Positions 1-8,036 of a DNA stretch of 64,000 bases are shown here, one piece after another; position 1 is the first letter of the stretch; each line of letters opens with the position of its first letter. The DNA lies in the NCBI GenBank assembly GCA_963705545.1, contig CAVPJX010000004.1, positions 310,001-374,000 on the forward strand. Reading direction: 5' to 3'. The position numbers were made by a program, and so were the translations under genes. The stretch comes from DATBLY01 sp963705545 (lineage in GTDB: Bacteria; Actinomycetota; UBA4738; HRBIN12). The notes beneath the pieces were generated by a model. It was given only the letters and a program-made list of their open reading frames with translations, was not told where the DNA came from and searched no databases.

Positions 1-228
1 CGCGAACGCGCCCAGGTCGGTGGCGGCCGGTTCGAGGCGGAGAGCGCGCCGGGTCAGGGCACGTCGATCACGATCCGGTTCCCGACCTCCCTCCTGCAGC
101 AGGATCCGCAGCCGTCGGCGAACGGCTCCGACCAGGGAGCCGATATGCCAGAGGGGCATGCTTCCCCCGATACAGCCGCATCCACCGCGCCGGCGGCCGA
201 CGGTTCTCGCGGAACCGTCCACGTGTGA
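1..228 (+). CDS. Sensor histidine kinase, C-terminal fragment (partial at window start)
   Basis: Only the last 75 codons are in the window, reading from base 1 to a TGA at 226-228. Residues 8-28 carry the G2 box of a HATPase_c domain (GG, then E-S-A-P-G-Q-G-T, then a hydrophobic strand ending in F-P), the form typical of NarX/DesK-type (HisKA_3) kinases that autophosphorylate and pass phosphate to LuxR-type regulators. The remaining 47 residues are a low-complexity Ala/Pro/Asp tail. The dimerization and sensor parts lie outside the window, so the signal is unknown. The 3' end overlaps the convergent DUF5317 gene by 161 nt. Confidence 0.7.
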   Translation, partial: RERAQVGGGRFEAESAPGQGTSITIRFPTSLLQQDPQPSANGSDQGADMPEGHASPDTAASTAPAADGSRGTVHV

Positions 229-739
229 CGATCACGACGAACCACGCGATCCCCGCGTAGAGCAGCACGTCGCCGATCGAGAGCACCACTCGGAACGGCG
301 GTGGGATCGGGATCACGTCGCCGAGGAAGCGGAGCACGTCGTCCGCGGTCGCGACGTGGTGCTTCGCGGAGTCCTGCGGGAGGCGTACCGAGCCTCCCCC
401 CGATGCGACCTCGACGGCATGAGCGCTCACCGGCATCCCTTGGTTCGGCAGGACGACGGCGAGGTTCAGCAGCAGCCCGGCAGCCATCAAGGTCGCGCCG
501 GGGATGCGCCGGTTGACGGCGATGAACGCGAGCAGCACCACGTAGGAGGCGACGAGCATCGCCCATCCGATCGTCTCCGGTGACCCCCACGAGGCAGGGA
601 CGGGGATCGCCTGCAGCGCCACGCCGATCGGGGCGAGCCCCCACCAATGCAGCCGCATCCGCTCCCACGATCGGAACGAGCCCCCGAGGAGCAGGCCGAC
701 GGCGAGCGCGGCGAGCAGGACGATCAGGATCAACGGCAT
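68..739 (-). CDS. DUF5317 family membrane protein
   Basis: A 223-residue protein with about five hydrophobic segments (near residues 1-20, 33-48, 57-76, 82-98 and 158-172). The segment F-L-G-D-V-I-P followed by S-I-G-D-V-L-L-Y-A-G is the hallmark of DUF5317, a family of unknown function in Actinobacteria and Firmicutes. It is predicted to sit in the cytoplasmic membrane. The ATG at 739 starts directly with the first membrane helix. The last ~50 residues are basic and Pro-rich, unlike a usual family C-terminus, and lie where the gene overlaps the 3' end of the convergent kinase gene. The function is not known. Confidence 0.8.
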   Translation of the reverse strand: MPLILIVLLAALAVGLLLGGSFRSWERMRLHWWGLAPIGVALQAIPVPASWGSPETIGWAMLVASYVVLLAFIAVNRRIPGATLMAAGLLLNLAVVLPNQGMPVSAHAVEVASGGGSVRLPQDSAKHHVATADDVLRFLGDVIPIPPPFRVVLSIGDVLLYAGIAWFVVIVTRGRFRENRRPPARWMRLYRGKHAPLAYRLPGRSRSPTAADPAAGGRSGTGS

Positions 740-817
740 GGCGATGGGTTCCCCGGACCGACCGTATCGTCCGACGGGCGCCGGGCGAAGTCCAGGCTGG
801 GCAGTGGACCTCGGGGA

Positions 818-854
818 CGAACGGGCTGAGCCCGGATCGGGCTCAGCCCGTTCG
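818..854. repeat. Perfect 16-bp inverted repeat (hairpin)
   Basis: The arm CGAACGGGCTGAGCCC (818-833) is the exact reverse complement of 839-854, with the 5-nt loop GGATC. There is no T-run on either side. It lies between divergent genes, so a terminator role is not obvious; it could be an operator, part of a small RNA or a leader structure. Confidence 0.7.
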
Positions 855-1134
855 CTCGTTGCTCACTCGCGAGCGCTTCGGCCCCTCGAGGGGGCTCGTC
901 CGGTCGACCACGCCGGAGCCTGCGAGGTCGGTGAGCTGGTTGGATTCTGCCGGTCGCCCGGCGAGGCCGGAGATGCAGGCACCTCCGGCGAGGGACGGCT
1001 CAGCAGCCAGTCACCTCGAGGGTCTCGAGCTGTCTATGCAAGCTGGACCACCTCCTCTCTCTCGTCCTGACATGGTGCCCTAGTCGTCGCGCTACGGCAA
1101 CGACGTTTTCGGGCCCCGTGGGTCGGAGCGCGGA

Positions 1135-1140
1135 TAGCAT
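1135..1140 (+). promoter_or_regulatory. -10 box of a leaderless promoter (NERD helicase)
   Basis: TAGCAT ends 6 nt before the GTG at 1147, so transcription would begin at or next to the start codon. No Shine-Dalgarno sequence is present. The same arrangement recurs at other genes in this window. Confidence 0.55.
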
Positions 1141-1146
1141 CCGCGC

Positions 1147-2805
1147 GTGGCCCGGATGGTCCCGTTCCCGATGCTCCCCACCGACAGCACGGCGGAGCGT
1201 CGTCTGTACGAGGGGTTCTTGGAGCAGCTCGACGAGACGTACGTCGTGTACCACAGCGTCGACTGGGTCCTCGCAGGCGGGATCCAAGGGGAGGCCGACT
1301 TCGTGATCGCGCATCCGGAGGCCGGCGTCCTGGTGCTGGAGGCCAAGGGCGGACGGATCGACTACGACCCCGCGCGACGGCGCTGGTCGCAGAGCGGTCG
1401 GAGCGGTTCGCACGATCTGGACGAGGATCCGTTCCATCAGGCGCGCGACGAGATGCACTCGCTCGTGCGGATCCTGGAGGCCCAGCCGGGGTGGGAACGG
1501 TGGCGACCGTCGTACGGCTACGGCGTGGCGTTCCCCGATGGTCGGTACGAGCGCGACGCGCACCCAGGCGCGCCCGCGAGGTGCGCGATCGACCGGGACG
1601 ACATGGACCGGCTGGCCGCCCGCGTCGCGGAGGTGATGGCCGGGTGGTTCCGGCCCGGTCGGCGGTTCGGCGGCGAGGGGATGGACGCGGTCGCGATGGC
1701 CCTCGGGTACCGCGTCGAGATCCGTGCGCCGCTCAAGCTCGCGTTCGACGAGGAGGATCGACGGATCATCGAGCTCACGGACGAACAGGCGTACCTGCTG
1801 GCGTTCGTCCTGCACCGTCGGCGCGCCGCCGTGACCGGACCCGCCGGTTCCGGCAAGACGATCCTCGCGACCGAGATCGCCAAGCACCTCGCGCTCTCGG
1901 GGAAGCGGACCCTGCTCACCTGCTTCAACACGAAGCTCGCCGAGCATCTGCGCACCTCGACCGCCGGCACTCCGAACCTGCACGTCGTCCACTTCCACGG
2001 GCTCTGCGTCGAGCTCGCCCGTGAAGCGGGCATCGCGACCGAGCGGGATCCCGCCGCGGACGAGCGCATCTGGTTCGAGGAGCGCCTGCCCGAGGCTCTC
2101 GAGCAGGCGGCCCGGACGCTTGGCGCTCGGTTCGACGCGATCGTCGTCGACGAGGCCCAGGACTTCCGCGCGTGGTGGTGGCCGGCGCTGCTGGCCACCC
2201 ATCGCGAGCCCGACGACGGTCCGCTCTACCTGTTCAGCGACGACGAGCAGAACCTGTACCGCGGCGATGCCCTGCCGGTCTCGCCCGAGGACGTCCTCCC
2301 CTCGCTCCCACACAACCTCCGCAACACCCGGCGGATCCACGAGTTCGTGTCGGTGTTCCACGACGTCCGCGACGCGCAGGGCAAGGGACCCGAGGGTCGC
2401 GAGGTCGAGATCCTGGACTACGCCGACGACGACGAGCTGGTGCGGCTGGTCGAGGTCGTGCTGCTGAACCTCGTGGAGGAGGAGTCGGTGCCGATCGACG
2501 ACCTCGTCGTCCTCACGCCCGGCGGGAAGGACGTCAGCATCCTGTGGGCGCGGCGGCGGATCGGTCGTTTCACGTTGTCGGATCGTCCGGAGCCCGGGAC
2601 GGTGCTGTGGTCGTCGGTGCATGCGTTCAAGGGCCTCGAGCGGCCCGTCGTGATCCTCGCCGAGCTCGCGATGGGTCACACGCGGGTGGACCTCGAGACC
2701 TTCGTGTACGCGGGGGGTTCCCGTGCGCGGAGCCACCTCATCGTGATCGCAGAGCGGGACGCCGCCCGCGCGCTCCGCGACCGGGTCCGCGCGACGTCCG
2801 CGTAG
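1147..2805 (+). CDS. NERD domain plus superfamily I DNA helicase
   Basis: A 552-residue protein. Residues ~15-120 form a NERD (nuclease-related) domain with E49-A-D51 and E65-A-K67 as the likely catalytic acid/lysine pair. A UvrD-like helicase core follows: Walker A GPAGSGKT at 231-238, Walker B/DEAQ motif VVDEAQDF at 333-340, a Q-N-L-Y motif III region, the arginine motif L-P-H-N-L-R-N-T, and motif V/VI V-H-A-F-K-G-L-E-R-P. NERD-helicases are linked to DNA processing or defence, but the role is not established. The GTG at 1147 is chosen because a -10 box ends 6 nt upstream; an ATG lies three codons later. It stands alone, not in an operon. Confidence 0.85.
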   Translation: MARMVPFPMLPTDSTAERRLYEGFLEQLDETYVVYHSVDWVLAGGIQGEADFVIAHPEAGVLVLEAKGGRIDYDPARRRWSQSGRSGSHDLDEDPFHQARDEMHSLVRILEAQPGWERWRPSYGYGVAFPDGRYERDAHPGAPARCAIDRDDMDRLAARVAEVMAGWFRPGRRFGGEGMDAVAMALGYRVEIRAPLKLAFDEEDRRIIELTDEQAYLLAFVLHRRRAAVTGPAGSGKTILATEIAKHLALSGKRTLLTCFNTKLAEHLRTSTAGTPNLHVVHFHGLCVELAREAGIATERDPAADERIWFEERLPEALEQAARTLGARFDAIVVDEAQDFRAWWWPALLATHREPDDGPLYLFSDDEQNLYRGDALPVSPEDVLPSLPHNLRNTRRIHEFVSVFHDVRDAQGKGPEGREVEILDYADDDELVRLVEVVLLNLVEEESVPIDDLVVLTPGGKDVSILWARRRIGRFTLSDRPEPGTVLWSSVHAFKGLERPVVILAELAMGHTRVDLETFVYAGGSRARSHLIVIAERDAARALRDRVRATSA

Positions 2806-2835
2806 GTTGGCCGCCGACCTCGCGCGGGCACGCCC

Positions 2836-2841
2836 TACAGT
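2836..2841 (+). promoter_or_regulatory. -10 box of a leaderless promoter (DUF2236 gene)
   Basis: TACAGT ends 7 nt before the ATG at 2849. This favours that ATG over a TTG 42 nt upstream. Confidence 0.55.
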
Positions 2842-2848
2842 GGGGTCG

Positions 2849-3718
2849 ATGGCGCTCGAGCAAGACGTCGGCTACTTCGGACCGCGGAGCGTCTCGTGGC
2901 AGGTGCACCGCGAGGTGACCGTGCTGTTCGGTGGGGCCCGCGCGGTCCTGATGCAGGCGGCCCATCCGCTGGTGATCGCCGGCGCCCGGGACACGGGGTT
3001 CTACGAGCGCAACCCGTGGAAGCGCCTGCAGCGCACGCTGATCCTCACGTACACGATCACGTTCGGGACGAAGGCCCAGGCGTTGGCGGCCGCCGAGCGG
3101 ATCAACGAGGTCCACGAGCGGATCTCGGGCGTCGACGAGGTGACCGGCCGTCCCTACGACGCGCTGGATCCCGCCCTCCTGCTGTGGGTGCACGCGTGCC
3201 TCGTCGACAGCGCGCTCCTGTTCGAGGAGCTCACGGTCGGCAGGCTCGACGACGCCGGGCGGCAGCGGTTCCACGAGGAACAGATGCTCGCCGCCGAGAT
3301 GGTGCGGATCCCGCGAGACCTGATCCCGCCGACCGTGCCGGCGCTCCGGCGGTACATCGACGAGATGGTCTCGAGCCGCGAGCTCCTCGTCACGGATGCC
3401 GCGCGCCGTGTGGCCGACCTCTTCCGCGAGCCTCCCGCCGAGGCGGAGTGGCGCCCCGTCCTCAAGGGGGTGTCCCGGCTCGCGTTCGCGACCCTGCCGG
3501 AGGGCCTTCGGGGCGGGTTCGGCGTCTCGGTGGGTCCGGCCAAGCGCGGCGCGATGGCGGCGACGCTCGCCGCGACGCGCGCCGTCCGTCCCTTCCTGCC
3601 GCCGCGGTACCGCTTCATCGCGCCGTATCACGAGTGGCTCCTTCGTGAGCGCGGCGCGCCGACCCCCGGATCCGTGGAGGACGCGCGCCGGCGGGCGGGG
3701 ATCCGTCTCGACGGCTGA
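2849..3718 (+). CDS. MpaB/DUF2236 (oxygenase-like) protein
   Basis: A 289-residue soluble protein of the DUF2236 family (ER-bound oxygenase MpaB / rubber-oxygenase Lcp catalytic-domain superfamily). The N-terminal F-G-P-x-S, the segment A-A-H-P-L-V and W-V-H-A-C-L-V-D-S are family features; the histidines in A-A-H-P and W-V-H are candidate haem or metal ligands. Family members are often annotated as oxygenases, but most actinobacterial ones have no known substrate. The ATG at 2849 is preferred because of the TACAGT box. The gene is followed 27 nt later by the HAD phosphatase gene, which has its own promoter-like box. Confidence 0.8.
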   Translation: MALEQDVGYFGPRSVSWQVHREVTVLFGGARAVLMQAAHPLVIAGARDTGFYERNPWKRLQRTLILTYTITFGTKAQALAAAERINEVHERISGVDEVTGRPYDALDPALLLWVHACLVDSALLFEELTVGRLDDAGRQRFHEEQMLAAEMVRIPRDLIPPTVPALRRYIDEMVSSRELLVTDAARRVADLFREPPAEAEWRPVLKGVSRLAFATLPEGLRGGFGVSVGPAKRGAMAATLAATRAVRPFLPPRYRFIAPYHEWLLRERGAPTPGSVEDARRRAGIRLDG

Positions 3719-3733
3719 TGGATCGGGCCGTGC

Positions 3734-3739
3734 CAGACT
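3734..3739 (+). promoter_or_regulatory. Probable -10 box (HAD phosphatase)
   Basis: CAGACT ends 6 nt before the ATG at 3746. The first base differs from TANNNT, but the spacing matches the other leaderless starts. Confidence 0.35.
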
Positions 3740-3745
3740 CCGGGG

Positions 3746-4528
3746 ATGGACGCCGGCGCCGTGCTGCTGGATATCGACGGGGTGCTGGTCACGTCGTGGG
3801 AGCCGATCCCGGGGGCGATCCGGGCGATCGAGCGGTTGCGCGAGCAGTCGGTTCCGTTCCGGCTGCTGACGAACACGACGACGCACACGCGCCGCGAGCT
3901 GGCCGCGACGCTCGACGCCGCCGGGTTCGACGTGACGCCGGATGAGATCCTCACGGCCGTCGTCGCGACCGGGTCGTACCTGCGGGCGCATCACCCGAGC
4001 GCCCGGGTGGCCCTGCTCTCGGACGGCGACCCGCGCGGGGACCTCGGAGGGATCAACCTCGTGGACCCGGGCGATCCGGCCGACGTCGTGGTGATGGGCG
4101 GGGCCTCGATGGACTTCACCTACCCCGCCCTCAACGGGGTGTTCCGGAGCCTGATGGACGGCGCGGCGCTCGTCGCGATGCATCGCAACCGGTACTGGCG
4201 GACCTCCGAGGGCCTGCAGCTCGACGCCGGGCCCTACGTCGCGGCGCTCGAGGTGGCAACCGGGGTGACGGCGACCGTCTGCGGGAAGCCCTCGCGGTCG
4301 TTCTTCGGGGCCGCGATCGACGATCTGGGCGTGCCCACCGAGAGCATCGTGATGGTCGGGGACGACGTCGCGAACGACGTGCTCGGCGCGCAGGCCGCCG
4401 GGATCCGCGGGGTCCTGGTCCGGACCGGGAAGTTCCGGCCGAGCGACCTGGAGCGCGACGATGGGACGCCGGACGCCGTGGTCGACTCGATCGCGGACCT
4501 GCCCTCGCTCCTGTGGGGAGGGGACTGA
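3746..4528 (+). CDS. HAD superfamily IIA phosphatase (NagD/LHPP-like)
   Basis: A 260-residue HAD hydrolase. Motif I is L-D-I-D-G-V-L (D9 nucleophile, D11 acid/base), motif II is L-L-T-N-T-T, the lysine is in G-K-P-S, and motif III is V-G-D-D-V-A-N-D. A C2-type cap lies between motifs II and III, and the length fits the LHPP/HDHD2 branch of the NagD family. The substrate is probably a small phosphorylated metabolite but is not predictable here. The methyltransferase gene begins 3 nt after its stop, so the two are likely co-transcribed. Confidence 0.85.
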   Translation: MDAGAVLLDIDGVLVTSWEPIPGAIRAIERLREQSVPFRLLTNTTTHTRRELAATLDAAGFDVTPDEILTAVVATGSYLRAHHPSARVALLSDGDPRGDLGGINLVDPGDPADVVVMGGASMDFTYPALNGVFRSLMDGAALVAMHRNRYWRTSEGLQLDAGPYVAALEVATGVTATVCGKPSRSFFGAAIDDLGVPTESIVMVGDDVANDVLGAQAAGIRGVLVRTGKFRPSDLERDDGTPDAVVDSIADLPSLLWGGD

Positions 4529-4531
4529 CGG

Positions 4532-5260
4532 GTGTCGGATCGCACGCGCCACGCGCGGAACCTCTTCGCGGGCATCGCACCCCAGTACGAACGGATGGGC
4601 GCCGTGCTCTCGTTCGGTCAGGACGCCCGCTGGCGACGGGCGATGGTGTCGACGGTGAACGCGATCCCCGGCTCGACCGTGCTGGACGTGGCATCGGGGA
4701 CCGGGCTCGTCGCCCGGGAGGTGGCCGTCCGCAAGCGGGTGCACGTCGTCGCGCTCGATCCCAGCGAGCCGATGCTCCGAGCGGGTGGGCCCGTGACCCG
4801 AGCGGCGGGGCTCGAGGGGCAGGTCCACCCGGTGATCGGCCGTGCCGAGACGCTGCCCTTCGCGGACGCGACCTTCGACGCGGTGATGTTCACGTACCTG
4901 CTCCGCTACGTCGACGATCCCGAGGCGACGATGCGGGAGCTCGCACGCGTGATCCGGCCCGGAGGGTCGCTCAGCTGCGTCGAGTTCCACGAGCCCGACA
5001 CGGCCGTGTTGCGCGCCGGGTGGTGGGTCTACACGCGGTTCGCGATGCCGTTGTTGGGCGCCGCGGTCTCCCCGGCATGGGCACACACCGGACGGTTCCT
5101 AGGCCCGAGCATCGGTGCGTTCTATGCGCGCTCGCCGCTGCCCGAGCAGATCCGCTGGTGGCAGGCGGCCGGCCTTCGACACGTCCGCTCGCGCGTGCTG
5201 TCGCTCGGCGCGGGCATCGTGATCTGGGCGGTGAAGCCGGGGAAGCTCGGCGATGGCTGA
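4532..5260 (+). CDS. UbiE/MenG-like SAM-dependent methyltransferase
   Basis: A 242-residue class I methyltransferase. The N-terminus R-N-L-F-A-G-I-A-P-Q-Y-E-R-M matches the quinone C-methyltransferase family; motif I is V-L-D-V-A-S-G-T-G and motif II includes A-L-D-P-S-E-P-M-L. UbiE/MenG proteins methylate demethylmenaquinone, but this one diverges in its C-terminal half and could act on another lipid-like substrate. It starts with GTG. Its last 8 nt overlap the start of the next gene, a membrane protein, suggesting translational coupling and a joint role at the membrane. Confidence 0.75.
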   Translation: MSDRTRHARNLFAGIAPQYERMGAVLSFGQDARWRRAMVSTVNAIPGSTVLDVASGTGLVAREVAVRKRVHVVALDPSEPMLRAGGPVTRAAGLEGQVHPVIGRAETLPFADATFDAVMFTYLLRYVDDPEATMRELARVIRPGGSLSCVEFHEPDTAVLRAGWWVYTRFAMPLLGAAVSPAWAHTGRFLGPSIGAFYARSPLPEQIRWWQAAGLRHVRSRVLSLGAGIVIWAVKPGKLGDG

Positions 5261-5987
5261 CGCCGACGAACGCCCGGCCTTCTACGCGCTCGCCGGCGGC
5301 GGGTGGCGCGACTATTGGACGCTGCTTCACCCGCCCTACACGGTGTGGCATCTCTCCTACGTGGTGATGGGTGCGGCGCTCGCGCCCGTCGTGCACGCCC
5401 GCTGGCTCGTCGAGACGCTGATCGCCTTCTTGCTGGCGATGGGGGTCGCGGCGCACGCGCTCGACGAGCTGCACGGTCGTCCGCTGGGGACGAGGATCCC
5501 GTCGGGCGTCCTGTGGGGGCTCGCCGTGGTCGGCTTGGGTGGGGCGGTCGCCCTGGGGATCGACGGCGCGCGCGAGGTCTCACCGTGGATCTGGGCGTTC
5601 ATCGTCGTGGGCGTGTTCCTGGTGCTCGCCTACGACCTCGAGCTGTTCGGGGGGCGGATCCACTCGGACCTGTGGTTCGCGCTCGCGTGGGGGGCGTTCC
5701 CAGCGCTCACCGCGTCCTTCGCCCAGACCGCCGAGATCCGGCCCGAGGCGGTCGTGTTGGCGATCGCCTGCGCGGCGATCTCGATCGCGCAACGGGTGCT
5801 CTCGAGCCCCGTGCGCGAGCTCCGACGGCACGTCGCCGGGGTCCGGGGCACGATCGAGCTCCGCGACGGTTCCCGGCGGCCGCTCGACGCGGCGACCCTT
5901 CGTGCCGCGCCCGAGGCCGGGCTGCGATGGCTCTCGCTCGCGATGCCGCTGCTCGCCACGGCGATGCTGCTCGCGCGCGTCGGATGA
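5253..5987 (+). CDS. Polytopic membrane protein, UbiA-like in outline (function unknown)
   Basis: A 244-residue protein with about six hydrophobic segments. The N-terminal stretch H-P-P-Y-T-V-W-H-L-S-Y and A-H-A-L-D-E-L-H-G-R resemble a conserved, uncharacterised family that superficially recalls UbiA prenyltransferases, but the two Asp-rich motifs of UbiA are not clear. The ATG overlaps the end of the methyltransferase gene by 8 nt, so the products are probably made together; a lipid or quinone-side-chain role is an inference from that pairing only. Confidence 0.65.
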   Translation: MADADERPAFYALAGGGWRDYWTLLHPPYTVWHLSYVVMGAALAPVVHARWLVETLIAFLLAMGVAAHALDELHGRPLGTRIPSGVLWGLAVVGLGGAVALGIDGAREVSPWIWAFIVVGVFLVLAYDLELFGGRIHSDLWFALAWGAFPALTASFAQTAEIRPEAVVLAIACAAISIAQRVLSSPVRELRRHVAGVRGTIELRDGSRRPLDAATLRAAPEAGLRWLSLAMPLLATAMLLARVG

Positions 5988-6030
5988 CCGCGGGACGACG
6001 GTGGATCGCGCCGCGCGATCGTACGGCGCA

Positions 6031-6051
6031 GCTAGTCTGAGACGGACTAGC
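6031..6051. repeat. Palindromic element CTAGTC-N7-GACTAG
   Basis: GCTAGTC (6031-6037) and GACTAGC (6045-6051) flank a 7-nt centre in a convergent gap; the right arm overlaps the stop codon of the uvrD2-like gene. A near-identical element is found at 57006-57026. Confidence 0.5.
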
Positions 6052-7995
6052 CGGCCGAGACCACGTCGAGGATCTCGTCCGCGTACCGCTCCAGCTTGGT
6101 GCGGCCGATCCCCGGGATCGCGGCCAGGTCCGCCCGGTCCTTCGGCATCCGGTCCGCGATCCGGGCGAGCGTTCGGTCGTGGAACACGACGTACGCGGGG
6201 ACGCCGTCCGCCTGCGCGCGCGATCGACGCCAGGCTCGCAGGCGCTCGAAGACCGGCCCGTCGCCGAGCGGTTCCACGGACGACGACGCCGACGACGCGC
6301 CGACGCCGCACGCTGCCCGGCTCGGCGTCGAGGCTTCGTCGTCCGGACGCCGAGCTCGGCCAGGAACGGGCTCGGCGCGGCCTTCCCGTCGATCGGCCAC
6401 GTGAGGAACAGGAACCGGCGGGCACGGGTAAGGCCGACGTAGAGCAGCCGGCGCTCCTCGTCCGGGTCGGCCTTCGCCCGTCCGGAGCGGAAGGGCAGCT
6501 CCCCGTCCAGGAGGCGAGGGAGGAACACGGCCTCGAACTCGAGCCCCTTCGCCCGGTGGAACGTGAGCAGGTTCACGCCGCGTCCGCTGTGCTCCGTCGA
6601 GAAGCGGCGACCCAGCTCTTCCACGAACGCGGCCGCATCGCCGTCGGGATGCGAGCGGGCGAACTCGCCCGCGAGGGCCCGCAGCCGGGCGAGGTCCGAC
6701 TGCCGCGTGACCTCCTCGTCTGCGTCGGGGCTCCCCTCGGGGTCGTACCCGAGCGCATCGGTGGCCGCGATCACCAGGTCCTCGACCGGCACGCCGGGCG
6801 CGACGCGGCGGAGTCGCTGCAGCGCCGCGCGCGGCCCCGGTCGGCGCAGGAACGAGCCGTCGCGCACCTGGTACGGGATCCCCGCGGCCGCGAAGGCCTC
6901 CTCGTACGGTTCGGAGCGCGCGTTGATCCGGTGCAGGACGGCGATCTCCTCGAGCGGGACCGCCTCGCCCCGGAGCGTCGTCACCGCCTGCACCACCGCG
7001 GCGACCTCCGCCGCCTCGTCGCCGACCGCGGCCGCCACCGGGTCGGGGCCGGGTGGTCGCGTGGCGACCAGGGTCTTGCGGAACCCGCCGAGGTGCGCCG
7101 CCAGCCCGTTCGCGAACGCGAGGACCTGCGGCGACGATCGATAGTTGCGCTCCAGGCGCACCACGGTCGCGCCGGGATACCGATCCGGGAACCCCAGCAG
7201 GTGCTCGGGCGAGGCGCCGGTGAACGTGTAGATCGTCTGGTAGTCGTCCCCGACCACGCACAGCTCGTCGCGTCCCCCGAGCCAGCGCTCGAGCAGCGCG
7301 GCCTGTAGCGGGTTCACGTCCTGGTACTCGTCGACCGTGAAGGCGTGGAAACGCGCGCGCACGGCCGTCGCCGCGGCGGGATACGTGTCGAACATCCGCA
7401 CGGCGAGGCCCAGCATGTCCTCGAAGTCCATCCGACCGGTGGACGCCCTGCGTCGCTCGTACCCCTCGAAGACCCGGAGCATCAGCTCGGCCGGGATCGG
7501 CGGTTCATGGCCCGTGTGCGACAGCTCGGCGAGGTACCGGTCGGGATCGACCATCCGGTGCTTCGCCCATTCGATCTCGGCGGCGAGCTCCCGGCGGGGC
7601 AGGAAGCGATGGGGGGGCGGCAGGGCGTTCGCGAGCGAGGCGATCAGCGGGGCCTTGTGGTCGAGGACCTCGGGCAGCGGCGTTCCCGCGTGCCGTTCCC
7701 ACAGGCCACGGAGCTGGGACAGGGCGGCCGCGTGGAACGTCCGCGCCTCCACCCCCGACACGCCGAGCCCCGCCAAACGATCTCGGAGCTCACCCGCGGC
7801 CTTCTCGGTGAACGTCACGGCGAGCACCTGCTCCGGTGGGAAGGCGCCGCTCGCCACCTGGTAGGCGATGCGCCGCGTGATCGTGGTGGTCTTGCCGGTG
7901 CCGGCGCCCGCGAGGATCGCCACCGGCCCGCGGACGGCGAGGGCCGCCCGGCGCTGTTCGTCGTTCAACCCGTCGAGGATCCGCGCGGCGTCCAT
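6047..7995 (-). CDS. UvrD2-like DNA helicase with HRDC domain, frameshifted in this sequence
   Basis: The N-terminal ~550 residues are a complete UvrD/PcrA helicase: Q-motif N-D-E-Q-R-R-A-A, Walker A GAGTGKT at 30-36, V-D-E-Y-Q-D-V-N, G-D-D-Y-Q-T-I-Y, R-N-Y-R-S-S and V-N-L-L-T-F-H-R-A-K-G-L-E. The C-terminal HRDC domain (I-A-D-R-M-P-K, then I-P-G-I-G-R-T-K-L-E-R-Y) is intact but in another frame; the break lies at ~6285-6330 in a GTCGTCGGCGTCGTCGTC-like microrepeat and fits loss of one base. Motor plus HRDC matches mycobacterial UvrD2, a 3'-5' helicase of DNA repair. The ATG at 7995 is chosen because a TACCGT box lies 6 nt upstream. Confidence 0.85.
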
Positions 7996-8001
7996 CGTGC
8001 G

Positions 8002-8007
8002 ACGGTA
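8002..8007 (-). promoter_or_regulatory. -10 box of a leaderless promoter (uvrD2-like)
   Basis: On the minus strand TACCGT ends 6 nt before the ATG at 7995, supporting that start. Confidence 0.5.
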
Positions 8008-8036
8008 CCCGGCGCGGGCGACAGTCGGCGCGCCGC

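Larger units (their letters stand above)
740..1146. other. 407-nt intergenic gap between divergent genes
   Basis: No convincing open reading frame with actinobacterial codon pattern was found on either strand. The gap holds the promoters of the divergent DUF5317 and NERD-helicase genes and one long perfect inverted repeat at 818-854. No tRNA or known riboswitch core was recognised. Confidence 0.5.

Noticed and set aside
1083..1090. CTAGTC next to the NERD helicase as a third palindromic element
   Set aside because: No matching right arm follows.
740..1146. tRNA or riboswitch in the gap
   Set aside because: No T-loop GTTCGAATC-like segment, cloverleaf or known riboswitch core was recognised on either strand.
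1000..2736. Long minus-strand reading frame opposite the NERD helicase
   Set aside because: A G+C-driven shadow: no family motifs, Arg/His/Pro-rich composition, and the plus strand encodes a clear protein.
2738..5086. 782-codon minus-strand frame opposite three plus-strand genes
   Set aside because: It spans three well-supported genes, has low-complexity composition and no start signal.
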